Notes: a model not told the origin generated them from the letters alone. A stretch of 64,000 nucleotides of DNA from an uncultured Parabacteroides sp. (GCA_900552465.1 URZO01000014.1:1-64000), one strand, 5' to 3'; shown: positions 44,801-53,894, counted from the stretch's first letter. Translations and numbers: made by a program.

Positions 44801-45224
44801 AGTAACCGGAAATAAGATTTATAATGCGACACGTTTGGAATTGACGGATGTAACCCGCGGTACGAATTATCTGGCAAGTACATTGGATTACTGGACACCT
44901 GAAAATCATAATGCATCCCAGCCACGTCTGATCTGGACCGATCCGAACCGGAATGCCCGTTCGGAATCCGACCGTTATCTGGAAAGCGGATCTTATTTCC
45001 GTCTGAGAAACCTGCAGGTGGGCTACACATTGCCTAATGTATGGTTCCACGGACTGATACAGAAAGCCCGTGTTTATGTCAATGCGGAAAACCTCTTTAC
45101 GATTTCGTCTTATTCGGGATATACTCCGGACGTAAACTCTTCGGATGTTTATTCCCGTGGTTTCGATGAATTTATATATCCTTCTAACCGCACATTTATG
45201 TTGGGCCTGAACGTAACATTTTAA
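41865..45224 (+). CDS. SusC/RagA-family TonB-dependent transporter with STN domain
   Basis: 1119 aa. The N-terminus is extended (signal segment about 25-45, TFLLGACVFCSYA), followed by an STN domain (about 50-115), a CarboxypepD_reg-like domain (about 137-210), a plug domain with GSRAANGVVIVTTKEG (about 322-337) and a C-terminal barrel ending in GLNVTF. It imports oligosaccharides bound by the SusD partner 13 bp downstream. The STN domain fits control through the FecR upstream. Confidence 0.96.
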   Translation: MKKNFLSGGYYPKTPSGKKILRTMRISTFLLGACVFCSYAENSHSQNARVSINKSNTQLEEILNEIESQTDYLFIYNNQVNVNRRVSVKAKTKPVSEVLNNLFKNAGIEYEMEGTHIVLSAKNRDAVASVQQQTHTVTGRIVDNNGEAIIGANVVVKGTTNGTVTDIDGNFSLEADPKSVLNISYIGYLSKEIVVGNQKTINVVLLEDTKTLDEVVVIGYGTQKKADLTGSVANVSTEKLNTQSNTTIGQALQGKIAGVDIVSQGGAPGGSTRVMVRGIGTLNNSSPLYIVDGMYMSGIDHINPNDIASIDVLKDASSAAIYGSRAANGVVIVTTKEGSNTEGKPIIDLSANVGVSSPTKYLDLLDAAGWAEVTTVSRKAAGMNPLDMAMDLASKPDNDWQSLMFSPALMQNYNLSVKGGGKYSTYYNSVGYTNQDGVMKGTNYQRYTLQSKQDFKKGIFQAGTNIVLTYNQDKPLLSEIRGGYVGHTIQAIPTLEKYDANQTGGYGALYGDVVNLYNPLGMVDDNLMNRYSDNVKIFANAYVSVEFMKGLKYKLNLTPDFQFYRYNSYLGLYDYGLNKNDITQVTEQQTRTRNVLVENLLTFDRTFGDHKISVLAGYTYQDSRYRYMQGSGQGMPTGIKEIDAAAQGLAVSGNSTRSVLTSILGRAFYSYKNRYLLTATIRRDGSSKFGSNNRYGNFPSFSAGWNVAEEEFVKNNIPWLEQLKLRGGYGVLGNQEINNYQYVSVVNTGINYPDGNGGLIQGAFPKEFANPDIKWEETAMTNVGIDVMALRNRLTLTADWYVKNTKDILLNVPIPISSGGANDPIQNAGKIRNQGFEFNLGWNESLNKDLSYGVSFLGTYNKNEVIALGEGMQPIERGTIHGGTYTTRTLAGYPIGGFWLIPTDGYFNSAEEVQAHQKDGVLIQPSAKPGDIRFKDTNNDGTINDDDRVYSGSPFPKFTYSINGNVTYKNVDFSIGFQGVTGNKIYNATRLELTDVTRGTNYLASTLDYWTPENHNASQPRLIWTDPNRNARSESDRYLESGSYFRLRNLQVGYTLPNVWFHGLIQKARVYVNAENLFTISSYSGYTPDVNSSDVYSRGFDEFIYPSNRTFMLGLNVTF

Positions 45225-45237
45225 ATAAAGTAATTAT

Positions 45238-46797
45238 ATGAAACGAATATATCTATATTTTATATCCTGTGCAGCGGCTGTTATCGGCTTGTGCACATCA
45301 TGTGACGCCCAGTTGGAACAGATCAATCCGAACAAGGCGACGGAAGATACTTTCTGGCAGAACGAAGCTGATTTCGAACTGGCTTTGACATCCTGCTACA
45401 CTCCTTTGAAGAATGCCTTGAACGGCGGATATTATGGAACCCGTGGCGTGATGATGCGTATCGCACGTGCCGATGAAGTCGAATTCAGAAATGATATCAG
45501 TGAAGTTTTCCAGGCCTGCTATTTTACCAATACGAATGGTAATACTCTGTCTCAGGGTATGTTCTACCAGTTCTATAATGCGTTGTACAGAACAAATTCG
45601 ATAATGCAGAAACTGGATGAAAAGGGTACGGAGTTCTCGGCGGACTTTGTAAACAAGGTAAAGGCTGAATGTTTGTTTATCCGTGGATTTTATCTGTTCC
45701 AGTTAGGCAAAGAGTTTAAAGATGTCCCTTTGCGTCTGACGGCATCGCAGTCTCCGTCCACTTTCCCGTTGGCAAAATCGACACAGGCTGAAATCTGGGC
45801 ACAGGCCGAGCAGGATTTGACTACGGCTGCGTCTCTACTGCCGGTTGAGAATAGTGTTATCGGGAAACCGACTAAAGGCGCTGCTTTTGCTGTTTTAGGC
45901 AAACTGTATGTATATGAGGAAGAGTTTGATAAAGCAATCGATGTATTGGAGCCTCTGACACAAGCCCCTTATACCTATCGTCTGGTCGAAGACTTTTCCT
46001 GGAACTTCGATGAAGCGCACGAGAATAACGCTGAAAGTATTTTCGAGTTGTTGATGGAACCGGTCGGAGGTACCGACATCTGGGGAGATGGAGAGAATAT
46101 CAACTCGACCCAGACGAACACCCGTCCGAAAGAATATGCAGCACCGGAAGCCAGCGGTTGGTATGAAGCAAATCCTACTCAGCAGATGATGAATATCTTC
46201 TTGCAGGAAAAAGACAAGGACGGTAACTCCGACTATCGCGCCCGTTCGTCCGTTGCCTGGGATTATGACGGCTGTATGTATTATATGCAACCGTTCCGCG
46301 AGATCTTTAAAACAGAGGATCGATGGAGCACATACTGGATACTGAAATATCAGAATTGGAATACGGCAACATCGGAAGCCGATCCTCCTATGTCATGTAT
46401 CAACGAACGTGCGGTGCGTTATGCCGATGTTGTCTTGTTGCTTGCCGAATCCTATCTGCGCAGTTCCGGCAGACAGGATCTGACAAAGGCTATCGGCTAT
46501 CTGAATCAGATCCGCGAACGTGCCAACCTGAATCCGTACAGCGGGGCGCAGACCTCGGAAGCTATTTTCAGCGATCTGGAACACCAGCGCGCAATCGAAT
46601 TCTTTGTGGAAGGAGAACGTTTCTACGACCTGCGCCGTTGGGGATTGCTGGAAGAACGTATGCAGACTTGTAATGAAAATCGTTATAATCAGCTTATAAC
46701 CGGAAAGGTAGGCGATACGAACCGTTATTATTATTATCCGATACCTGCAAAGGAAATATCTGCGAATCCGTTGTGTACACCGAATGAAGGTTGGTAA
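45238..46797 (+). CDS. SusD/RagB-family glycan-binding lipoprotein
   Basis: 519 aa. Lipoprotein signal ending at Cys22 (VIGLCTSC). The SusD N-terminal region starts with ATEDTFWQNEADFELALTSCY. The C-terminal part has the usual AVRYADVVLLLAESYLR and HQRAIEFFVEGERFYDLRRWG motifs. It is the surface partner of the SusC transporter. Operon genes downstream are separated by a hairpin terminator at 46832-46876 and a new -7 element. Confidence 0.95.
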   Translation: MKRIYLYFISCAAAVIGLCTSCDAQLEQINPNKATEDTFWQNEADFELALTSCYTPLKNALNGGYYGTRGVMMRIARADEVEFRNDISEVFQACYFTNTNGNTLSQGMFYQFYNALYRTNSIMQKLDEKGTEFSADFVNKVKAECLFIRGFYLFQLGKEFKDVPLRLTASQSPSTFPLAKSTQAEIWAQAEQDLTTAASLLPVENSVIGKPTKGAAFAVLGKLYVYEEEFDKAIDVLEPLTQAPYTYRLVEDFSWNFDEAHENNAESIFELLMEPVGGTDIWGDGENINSTQTNTRPKEYAAPEASGWYEANPTQQMMNIFLQEKDKDGNSDYRARSSVAWDYDGCMYYMQPFREIFKTEDRWSTYWILKYQNWNTATSEADPPMSCINERAVRYADVVLLLAESYLRSSGRQDLTKAIGYLNQIRERANLNPYSGAQTSEAIFSDLEHQRAIEFFVEGERFYDLRRWGLLEERMQTCNENRYNQLITGKVGDTNRYYYYPIPAKEISANPLCTPNEGW

Positions 46798-46831
46798 TTA
46801 AAGGCTTTTTTTAATAGGTATTATTCTATAT

Positions 46832-46876
46832 GGGCCGGCTGTAATGGTGTAAGACGTGTTATGGCCGGCCCTTTTC
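46832..46876 (+). terminator. Hairpin terminator after the second SusC/SusD pair
   Basis: GGGCCGGC (46832-46839) and GCCGGCCC (46864-46871) form an 8-bp G/C stem with a 24-nt loop, followed by ttttctt. It may act as a partial terminator between the transport genes and the hydrolase genes. Confidence 0.65.
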
Positions 46877-46911
46877 TTCTTTATTTATTAGGTCTTCTTT
46901 GGGGGACGGTG

Positions 46912-46919
46912 TATCTTTG
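46912..46919 (+). promoter_or_regulatory. -7 element for the GH20-GH2 genes
   Basis: TATCTTTG, 18 bp before the GH20 ATG. It suggests the hydrolases have a promoter separate from the SusC/SusD unit. Confidence 0.55.
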
Positions 46920-46936
46920 GGAAAAATAATTATACC

Positions 46937-48988
46937 ATGAAAATACAGATCTTCGTAATCAGTTTGTTGCTCGTTACCGGCAATTTGTTCGCCCGTGAAC
47001 TGGATAAAGTGTTTCAGTTGATCCCTCAGCCTCAGTCTATCGAGGTGCAGGTAGGAAAAGGGTTTATGTATAATGACCTTACGTTCGTTTCAGCTGTGGC
47101 CGGAACACCGGTTCCTGTGTTGGGGGCATTGACAGACATCCTGCCTCGTAGCGAACGTCCGGGTAAAGGATTGTTCCTGCAACTTGCCGGAGAGGATGTC
47201 CCTGATTCGCCAGAAGGATATATCCTGGTGGTGAACAGTAAAGGGGTGACCGTTACAGCCCGTACGGAAGCCGGACTTTTTTATGGTTGCCAGACATTGG
47301 AACAGCTGTTGGAAGATAGCCGCGATTTCGGGAAAGAGATTCCGCAGATGAAGATAACCGATTATCCGGCGGTGGCTTACCGGGCGATCCATTTGGATAC
47401 GAAACATCATCTGGACCGGATGGAATATTACTATCGGATGGTCGACAAACTGGCCCGCTATAAAGTGAATGCCATCATCTGGGAGCTGGAAGACAAGCTG
47501 CGTTTTACCCGCCGCCCGGAGATCGGGGCCGGCAATGCGATCAGCAAGCAGGAGATGCAGGCTTTGTGTCGCTATGCCAAAGAACGGAATGTGGAAATCA
47601 GCCCGTTGGTGCAAGGGCTCGGTCATGCAGGCTTTATCCTGAAACACCATTGGGAACTGCGTGAGAATCCGGCAAGCGATTGGGAGTTCTGCCCCTCTGA
47701 TCCGCGTACGTATGAAGTTCAGTTCGACTTATATCTGGATGCACTCGAGGCGATGCCGTATGGAAAGTATCTGCATGTCGGAGGCGACGAGATCACGGCG
47801 ATCGGTATCGACGAGCGGTGCAAGGCTACCGGTAAATCGGCTTTCGAGTTACAGATGGTCTGGTTGAAGAAGGTCTGTCAGTTTGCGACCGATCACGGGC
47901 GTATCCCTATCTTTTGGGATGATATGCCGTTGAAGTATGCCGGAATCTGGGAGCTTGCTTTGAGCGATAAGAGTGAGGAGGAGGTTGCGAAAGTCTGGAA
48001 TACGGATAAGTTGGACCAGGCGATCGATCTTTTCCCGAAAGAATGTGTATATATGCGCTGGAAATATGAAGATGCGACTACGCCGGCTCATCGGCGCCTG
48101 CTGAAGTGGTACCATGATAAAGGTCTGAAAGTAATGGGAGCAACGGCCGCCTCTGCCGGCGATTCTCCTTTTCTGCCACGCCGGAATACCCGTACGGAAT
48201 ATGTGAAAGGGTTCAGCCAGTTGGTTGCCGACAATCATCTGGAAGGGATTCTGGCTACAGCCTGGGATGACGGTTCGCCGCATTTGGAAACGGTTTGGAG
48301 AGGATTCATCGCGCAAGGCGAGTTTGGCTGGAATCCGTCGGCCCGCGATATCGAGACATTCAAAAGGGTTCATGCACAGCGCGAGTATGGTTTCCGTCCG
48401 GAGGACGACCGGATGCAGTTCCTGGACGAACTGGAAAAGGCGATCTTCTTTTTCGACGGGGCGCTGGTTATTTCCGGTCACCGGAATCCGGCGTGGGGAA
48501 CATCCGACTTTACGTTGATCGATTTGCCGGACAAGAATAATCCGGGAGCGTGGAGCGGGAAGTATGAAGAAAAAATCAGACAGGCGAAAGAAGAAGCCGT
48601 CCGGTATGAGAAAATCAGTGCGGGAATCCGGACGGCGGGGGCCGGGGCTTTGCGGAACCGTTATACTTTGCAGGTCTATGAGCAGACGAATAACCTGCAA
48701 AACTATCCGGTACGCCTGATCCTGGCATTGAACGCCTTTGATACGGCAAAGGACGATGCAGCCCGGAAAGACGCGTTGGCCAAGGTGTCGGAAGTATGTG
48801 ATTATTTCGATGTCATGCGTGCCCATCTCGAATCGGTCTATTCCGAAACCCGTTTCATGGAGCAACCCGAAGGATTCATCTCCGATTTGAACCATCACAA
48901 CCATTTGGCTGCCAAGACTAACAGCAGCGATTGGTGGTATTATTACGAGATCCCGATGGTGAAGAAGGTTCGGGCCTGGATGAAATAA
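46937..48988 (+). CDS. Glycoside hydrolase family 20 (beta-N-acetylhexosaminidase)
   Basis: 683 aa with a signal peptide (1-19). An N-terminal GH20b-type domain (about 28-135) is followed by the GH20 barrel. LHVGGDEIT (about 278-286) holds the catalytic Asp-Glu pair, and HLDTKHHLDRMEYYYRMVDKLARYKVN lines the active-site entry. The C-terminal ~180 residues are an extra helical region. It releases terminal GlcNAc or GalNAc by substrate-assisted catalysis. Context with GH2 and GH16 fits breakdown of Gal/GlcNAc-rich glycans. Confidence 0.93.
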   Translation: MKIQIFVISLLLVTGNLFARELDKVFQLIPQPQSIEVQVGKGFMYNDLTFVSAVAGTPVPVLGALTDILPRSERPGKGLFLQLAGEDVPDSPEGYILVVNSKGVTVTARTEAGLFYGCQTLEQLLEDSRDFGKEIPQMKITDYPAVAYRAIHLDTKHHLDRMEYYYRMVDKLARYKVNAIIWELEDKLRFTRRPEIGAGNAISKQEMQALCRYAKERNVEISPLVQGLGHAGFILKHHWELRENPASDWEFCPSDPRTYEVQFDLYLDALEAMPYGKYLHVGGDEITAIGIDERCKATGKSAFELQMVWLKKVCQFATDHGRIPIFWDDMPLKYAGIWELALSDKSEEEVAKVWNTDKLDQAIDLFPKECVYMRWKYEDATTPAHRRLLKWYHDKGLKVMGATAASAGDSPFLPRRNTRTEYVKGFSQLVADNHLEGILATAWDDGSPHLETVWRGFIAQGEFGWNPSARDIETFKRVHAQREYGFRPEDDRMQFLDELEKAIFFFDGALVISGHRNPAWGTSDFTLIDLPDKNNPGAWSGKYEEKIRQAKEEAVRYEKISAGIRTAGAGALRNRYTLQVYEQTNNLQNYPVRLILALNAFDTAKDDAARKDALAKVSEVCDYFDVMRAHLESVYSETRFMEQPEGFISDLNHHNHLAAKTNSSDWWYYYEIPMVKKVRAWMK

Positions 48989-49023
48989 AACAAGTTGAAT
49001 TATAAATAGTTAAAGTAAACACC

Positions 49024-51684
49024 ATGAAGAAATTAATCTGTTATATAGTATTGTTGTTGGCGAGCATGCCCTTGTGGGCGGCCCATCAACCCGAGTTCTC
49101 GACCGCCGGCTTTTTCCGGTTAGACAATAGTGGGAGGGAGGTTTATTCCATGAATCCGGCCTGGCGTTTCCATAAAGGAGCGGCAGACGGTGCGGATGCA
49201 AAAGACTTTAATGATCAGGACTGGGCTGTCGTTTCCCTGCCAAACGGTATCGAATACCTGCCGACGGAGGCAAGCGGTTGCATCAATTATCAGGGTGAAG
49301 TCTGGTACCGGAAGCACTTTACACCCGACACATCGTTGAAGGGCAAGAAACTTTTCCTGCATTTCGAGGCGATCATGGGAAAAAGTAAAGTATTCGTGAA
49401 CGGAAAACAGCTGACAGAACACTTCGGCGGCTATCTGCCCGTTGTGTTGGATGTGACGGATGCGCTGGACTGGAACGGCGATAACGTAATTGCCGTCTGG
49501 GCCGATAACAGCGACGATCCTTCCTATCCTCCCGGAAAGGCGCAGGATGTGCTGGACTATACGTACTTTGGCGGCATTTACCGGGATTGCTGGCTGATCG
49601 CCCATAACAACGTGTTCATCACCGACCCCAATTATGAGAATGAGGTGGCCGGAGGCGGCTTGTTCGTCGCTTTCGGGAAAGTCTCGGATGCTTTGGCGGA
49701 GGTGCAGTTGAAGATACAGGTGCGCAATGCCACGAAGAAATCTTTCACCGGTGCGGTGGAGTACACCTTGTTGCAGCCCGACGGTACGGAGGTCGCCCGC
49801 CTGAACGATAAGATACAGGTAAAGGCCGGCAAGGCAACGACTTCTTCCGATAAAATGACGGTGAAGCAACCGATGCTCTGGACGCCCTCGACACCTACGC
49901 TGTATAATCTCTTAGTGCGGGTACTGGATAAAGACGGGAATGTGGTGGACGGTTACCGCCGCCGTGTCGGGATCCGCAGTATCGAGTTTAAGGGGAAAGA
50001 TGGCTTCTGGCTGAACGGGAAACCGTATGGAAAGCCGTTAATCGGAGCGAACCGGCATCAGGATTTCGCAGTAGTCGGCAATGCTGTCGCCAACAGTATC
50101 CATTGGCGGGATGCCAAGAAGCTGAAAGAGGCCGGGATGGAAATCATCCGTAACGCCCACTGTCCGCAAGATCCGGCTTTCATGGATGCCTGCGACGAGT
50201 TGGGATTGTTTGTCATCGTCAATACGCCCGGCTGGCAGTTCTGGAACGATGCGCCTGAGTTTGCCCAGCGTGTATACAGCGATATCCGCAATGTCGTACG
50301 CCGTGACCGCAACCATCCTTGTGTCTGGCTGTGGGAACCGATCCTGAACGAAACCTGGTATCCGGCAGATTTTGCCAAGAACACCCGTGACATCGTGGAT
50401 GCCGAATATCCATATCCGTATTGTTATAGCGGAAGCGATAGCGAAGCGCGTGGGCATGAGAACTTCCCGGTCCACTTTGCCCATCCCGCCAATATGCAGG
50501 ATGCTTCGAAAGAGATCGATCCGACAAAGACCTACTTTACCCGTGAATGGGGAGATAACGTGGACGATTGGAGTTCACACAATTCCCCCAGCCGTGTAGC
50601 CCGCAACTGGGGCGAACAGCCGATGCGCGTACAAGCCGAACATTATGCCTCGCCATCCTATCCGGTGACCAGCTACGATGTCCTGTATCGACAGCAGCCG
50701 CAGCATGTCGGAGGCTGTCTCTGGCATTCGTTCGATCATCAGCGTGGTTACCATCCCGACCCGTTCTACGGAGGTTTGATGGATGTGTTCCGCCAGCCGA
50801 AGTATTCCTACTATATGTTTATGGCGCAGCGTCCGGCTGTGAAGAACGACCAGCTTGCCGGAAGCGGTCCGATGGTCTATATCGCACATGAGATGACGCC
50901 GTTCTCCGGTAAGGATGTGACGGTTTATTCCAACTGCGATGAGGTGCGGCTCACGTTCAATAAAGGCGGAAAGACCTATACGTATAAAAAGGACAAGAAC
51001 CGTCCCGGAATGCCGTCTCCGGTCATTACTTTCCCCGGTGTTTATGACTTCATGGTAGACAAGGCTCTCTCCAGAGAGAGAAAGCAGGACGATGTTTATC
51101 TGCTCGCCGAAGGCCTGATAGATGGAAAAGTCGTGGCTACGCATAAGGTTGTTCCTGCCCGTCGTCCGGAAAAAATCCTGTTATGGGTAGACAACGAAGG
51201 GACAGCCCTGAAAGCCGATGGCTCTGACTTCGTCACGGTAGTGGCTGCCGTTGCGGATAAGCAGGGAAACATCAAGCGTTTGAACAATTATAATATCCGT
51301 TTCTCTATTGAAGGGGAAGGACGTATCTTGGGCGGTCCGGATGTCTTGGCTAATCCGGCTCCTGTCAAATGGGGAACGGCCCCTATCCTGGTTCAGTCTA
51401 CTTTGAAGCCCGGTAAGATACGGATCACCGCCAGTGTCCTGTTCGAGGGTTCACAGATGCCGGTAAGCGGCGAACTGGTGCTTGAATCGAAACCGGCCGC
51501 ATTCCCGCTGGTCTATAACGCCGCCGACGCATCCCGTATCCCGATGAGCAGTGTCTCCACCGGACAATCGACCGCATCAAAAACTGATGCCGAGCGCGAA
51601 GTGGAACGCCTGCGCAAGGAACTGAACACCTTAAAGTTGAAGGAGGTGGAGCGGCAACAGTCGGATTTTGGAGAAAAGGAATAA
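49024..51684 (+). CDS. Glycoside hydrolase family 2 enzyme (beta-galactosidase-like)
   Basis: 886 aa with a signal peptide (1-19). Sugar-binding domain (about 40-195), Ig-like domain (about 200-320), then the GH2 barrel: WEPILNETW (about 438-446) includes the acid/base Glu, and FTREWGDN (about 507-514) is the nucleophile region. C-terminal Ig-like modules follow. The last ~35 residues (EREVERLRKELNTLKLKEVER) form a predicted coiled coil, unusual for GH2. GH2 members act on beta-galactosides, glucuronides or mannosides, and beta-galactosidase is favoured by context only. Confidence 0.9.
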   Translation: MKKLICYIVLLLASMPLWAAHQPEFSTAGFFRLDNSGREVYSMNPAWRFHKGAADGADAKDFNDQDWAVVSLPNGIEYLPTEASGCINYQGEVWYRKHFTPDTSLKGKKLFLHFEAIMGKSKVFVNGKQLTEHFGGYLPVVLDVTDALDWNGDNVIAVWADNSDDPSYPPGKAQDVLDYTYFGGIYRDCWLIAHNNVFITDPNYENEVAGGGLFVAFGKVSDALAEVQLKIQVRNATKKSFTGAVEYTLLQPDGTEVARLNDKIQVKAGKATTSSDKMTVKQPMLWTPSTPTLYNLLVRVLDKDGNVVDGYRRRVGIRSIEFKGKDGFWLNGKPYGKPLIGANRHQDFAVVGNAVANSIHWRDAKKLKEAGMEIIRNAHCPQDPAFMDACDELGLFVIVNTPGWQFWNDAPEFAQRVYSDIRNVVRRDRNHPCVWLWEPILNETWYPADFAKNTRDIVDAEYPYPYCYSGSDSEARGHENFPVHFAHPANMQDASKEIDPTKTYFTREWGDNVDDWSSHNSPSRVARNWGEQPMRVQAEHYASPSYPVTSYDVLYRQQPQHVGGCLWHSFDHQRGYHPDPFYGGLMDVFRQPKYSYYMFMAQRPAVKNDQLAGSGPMVYIAHEMTPFSGKDVTVYSNCDEVRLTFNKGGKTYTYKKDKNRPGMPSPVITFPGVYDFMVDKALSRERKQDDVYLLAEGLIDGKVVATHKVVPARRPEKILLWVDNEGTALKADGSDFVTVVAAVADKQGNIKRLNNYNIRFSIEGEGRILGGPDVLANPAPVKWGTAPILVQSTLKPGKIRITASVLFEGSQMPVSGELVLESKPAAFPLVYNAADASRIPMSSVSTGQSTASKTDAEREVERLRKELNTLKLKEVERQQSDFGEKE

Positions 51685-51792
51685 TGGCGCAAATATGAAT
51701 ATCCGACAGCTCGGTTATATTCGTGAAACATAGCACGCAGAGGACGTATCTTTTTTTATTTTGTCATCTGTGTGCTGTGTATTGAAAAATAT

Positions 51793-51800
51793 TACCTTTG
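51793..51800 (+). promoter_or_regulatory. -7 element for the propeller lipoprotein/GH16 genes
   Basis: TACCTTTG (TAnnTTTG), 17 bp before the ATG at 51818. It argues against the earlier in-frame start at 51761, which would lie upstream of the promoter. Confidence 0.5.
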
Positions 51801-51817
51801 TGAAAATTGATATTTGT

Positions 51818-52966
51818 ATGAGGTATCTTTTGATTATATGGATGATGGCATTTTTGTGTGGCTGTGCCGGTAAGGGCACAGATAACGAAGTCTTGCAAAT
51901 TGACCTCAATGCGGAACATTCATCCATTCGATTAAATTTAAAGGATATTGCAGATGTTACATATATAAAACTTGCAAGCAATACTGATTTTTTAGTTAGA
52001 TCAAGAGCTTTGGTATGCAATGAAAATTATATACTGACCAAAGGGGGTGAAACCGGTGAGATCCTGATGTTTGATAGAGAAGGACAGCCAGTCCGTAAGT
52101 TTTCTCATTATGGGAATGGCCCTCATGAATATAATTATATCACCAATTTGCGTGTAGATGAAAAGAGAGGGGAGATCTATGTCCATGATGTATTTTCCCG
52201 GAAGATCGTTGTTTATGATCTGAATGGCGAATATATCAGGGAATTTGCTTCTGGGGATGCGCGTTTCATTTACAATTTTAATGATGATGCTTTTCTCGTT
52301 TACAATACGGAAACGAATCGGGTAAACTCTGATCTGAAACCTTATTTCTCGATTCTGGCTAAGAATGACGGGGAAATCCAGAAGAAAATAGATATTCCTT
52401 TTTCTTCTGGTAAGAAATATGATTTGACGGTGACTAAAGAAGGTGATGGCGGTCATTTTTCATATACAGCCATGCATCTTCCTGTTGTAAGAAACTCGGA
52501 AGGTTATATTTTGAACGAACTTTCGTCGGATACTATCTATCAGTATTCATACGATGGGGTTTTGACTCCGGTTATGTTGAGAACACCTGCAATTAGCTCC
52601 ATGAGTGCCCCTGTTTTTTTGCAGTATGGAATTGAAACAAGTAAATATGTGTTCTTGACGCGGATTTCCGTAGATGAAAGCAATGAACGGGATATGTTTC
52701 CTGAAATCAACTGGGTTTACAACAAAGAAAATGGAGATATAAATGAGTATGAGATAAGGAATGATGATTATCCGGATGCAAAAATCGTTTTGAGCTCTCA
52801 TCTTGTGAATTGTGATATGCAATCCGGTTATGGCATATCCCGGTTTAATGCCGACGAATTATTAGAGGCTTATCAGGAAGGGAAATTGTATGGAGAATTA
52901 AAAGATTTGGCATCCTCTTTAAAAGACGAAGATAATGATGTCCTGATATTGTATAAATTCAAATAA
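51818..52966 (+). CDS. 6-bladed beta-propeller lipoprotein
   Basis: 382 aa from the ATG at 51818. Lipoprotein signal ending near Cys17 (MAFLCGC). Repeated blade segments are visible (DVTYIKLAS; ILMFDREGQPVRKFSHYGNGPHEY; YVHDVFSRKIVVYDLNGEYIREF). The C-terminal helix ends LKDEDNDVLILYKFK, as in the three proteins at 56896-60527. This Bacteroidetes 6-bladed beta-propeller group has no established function; placement between GH2 and GH16 suggests glycan binding or periplasmic processing. It starts 133 bp after the GH2 gene, with its own -7 element. Confidence 0.88.
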   Translation: MRYLLIIWMMAFLCGCAGKGTDNEVLQIDLNAEHSSIRLNLKDIADVTYIKLASNTDFLVRSRALVCNENYILTKGGETGEILMFDREGQPVRKFSHYGNGPHEYNYITNLRVDEKRGEIYVHDVFSRKIVVYDLNGEYIREFASGDARFIYNFNDDAFLVYNTETNRVNSDLKPYFSILAKNDGEIQKKIDIPFSSGKKYDLTVTKEGDGGHFSYTAMHLPVVRNSEGYILNELSSDTIYQYSYDGVLTPVMLRTPAISSMSAPVFLQYGIETSKYVFLTRISVDESNERDMFPEINWVYNKENGDINEYEIRNDDYPDAKIVLSSHLVNCDMQSGYGISRFNADELLEAYQEGKLYGELKDLASSLKDEDNDVLILYKFK

Positions 52967-52973
52967 TGGCGTA

Positions 52974-53762
52974 ATGAAACAAGGATTATTTGCATTAGGG
53001 CTGTCAATCGCCCTGTCGCTAATGGCGGGTTGCCAGCCACGGAAAAGCGGGTGGAAGTTGGTATGGGAGGAGAACTTCGACCAGACGGAGCATTTCGATG
53101 AGGCTTCGTGGAGTAAGATTCCACGCGGGACATCGGATTGGAATAACTATATGTCCGACTTCGATTCTTGTTATGGGATGCGCGACGGTAACCTGGTCTT
53201 GCGTGGATTAGTTAATTACAGTCTGCCGGCGGATACGGCTCCTTTTATCACTGGTGGTGTTTATTCAAGAGGAAAAGTCGGCTTTTCCGACGGACGCCTG
53301 GATATCCGTGCAAAGCTCTACGGGGCAATCGGAGCCTGGCCGGCGTTCTGGCTGCTGCCGGAAAACGAAGGCTGGCCGGAAGGCGGAGAGATTGATATCA
53401 TGGAGCGTTTGAATAATGATACCATCGCTTATCAGACCGTTCATTCTGCCTATACGCATATATTGGGTATAAAGGACAATCCGAAGCAGGGTGGGATCGG
53501 GCCGATAAATCGTGACGATTATAATGTCTACAGTGTAGAGATGTATCGCGACAGCCTTGTTTTCTTTATCAACGACACCCGGACTTTTGCTTATCCCCGT
53601 ATCGAGACAGACAAAGAAGGGCAGTTCCCGTTTACCGATAAGAAGTTCTATCTGCTGCTTGATATGCAGTTGGGTGGGAGTTGGGTTGGCGCAGTCGAAC
53701 CTGCTGACCTGCCTGTCGAGATGGAGATCGATTGGGTGCGTTTCTACCAGAAAGAGAAGTAG
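52974..53762 (+). CDS. Glycoside hydrolase family 16 lipoprotein
   Basis: 262 aa. Lipoprotein signal ending at Cys20 (SLMAGC). The jelly-roll catalytic motif E-I-D-I-M-E lies in EGGEIDIMERL (about 137-147), with WPAFWLLP just before it. GH16 includes endo-beta-galactosidases, O-glycanases, laminarinases and porphyranases; specificity cannot be read here. With GH20 and GH2 in the same locus, an endo-acting enzyme on poly-LacNAc/mucin O-glycans is a reasonable inference. It lies 7 bp after the propeller gene, and a terminator follows. Confidence 0.92.
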   Translation: MKQGLFALGLSIALSLMAGCQPRKSGWKLVWEENFDQTEHFDEASWSKIPRGTSDWNNYMSDFDSCYGMRDGNLVLRGLVNYSLPADTAPFITGGVYSRGKVGFSDGRLDIRAKLYGAIGAWPAFWLLPENEGWPEGGEIDIMERLNNDTIAYQTVHSAYTHILGIKDNPKQGGIGPINRDDYNVYSVEMYRDSLVFFINDTRTFAYPRIETDKEGQFPFTDKKFYLLLDMQLGGSWVGAVEPADLPVEMEIDWVRFYQKEK

Positions 53763-53784
53763 ATATAAGTATTTATCAGATATT

Positions 53785-53820
53785 AAAAAAGCCTTTCGTT
53801 TCTTACGGGAGGCTTTTTTA
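53785..53820 (+). terminator. Terminator after the GH16 gene
   Basis: AAAAAAGCCT / AGGCTTTTTT stem (53785-53819), with A and T runs making it usable in both directions. It closes the second polysaccharide utilization locus. Confidence 0.85.
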
Positions 53821-53855
53821 TGTGCTGCAATTGATCGTTTACCTGATAAACATAG

Positions 53856-53863
53856 TATCTTTG
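53856..53863 (+). promoter_or_regulatory. -7 element for sufS
   Basis: TATCTTTG, 31 bp before the sufS ATG. A TTG at 53831-53833 lies 22 bp upstream and could be part of a -33 element. Confidence 0.55.
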
Positions 53864-53894
53864 ACGCTTGTTATTAAGTTAAAAAGATACAGTT

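Noticed and set aside
44139..45050. 303-codon open frame antisense to the second SusC gene
   Set aside because: It mirrors a clear SusC reading frame and has no recognisable domain.
47849..48904. 351-codon open frame antisense to the GH20 gene
   Set aside because: It lies entirely over a strong GH20 coding sequence with catalytic motifs; long antisense frames are common in G/C-richer codon-biased genes.
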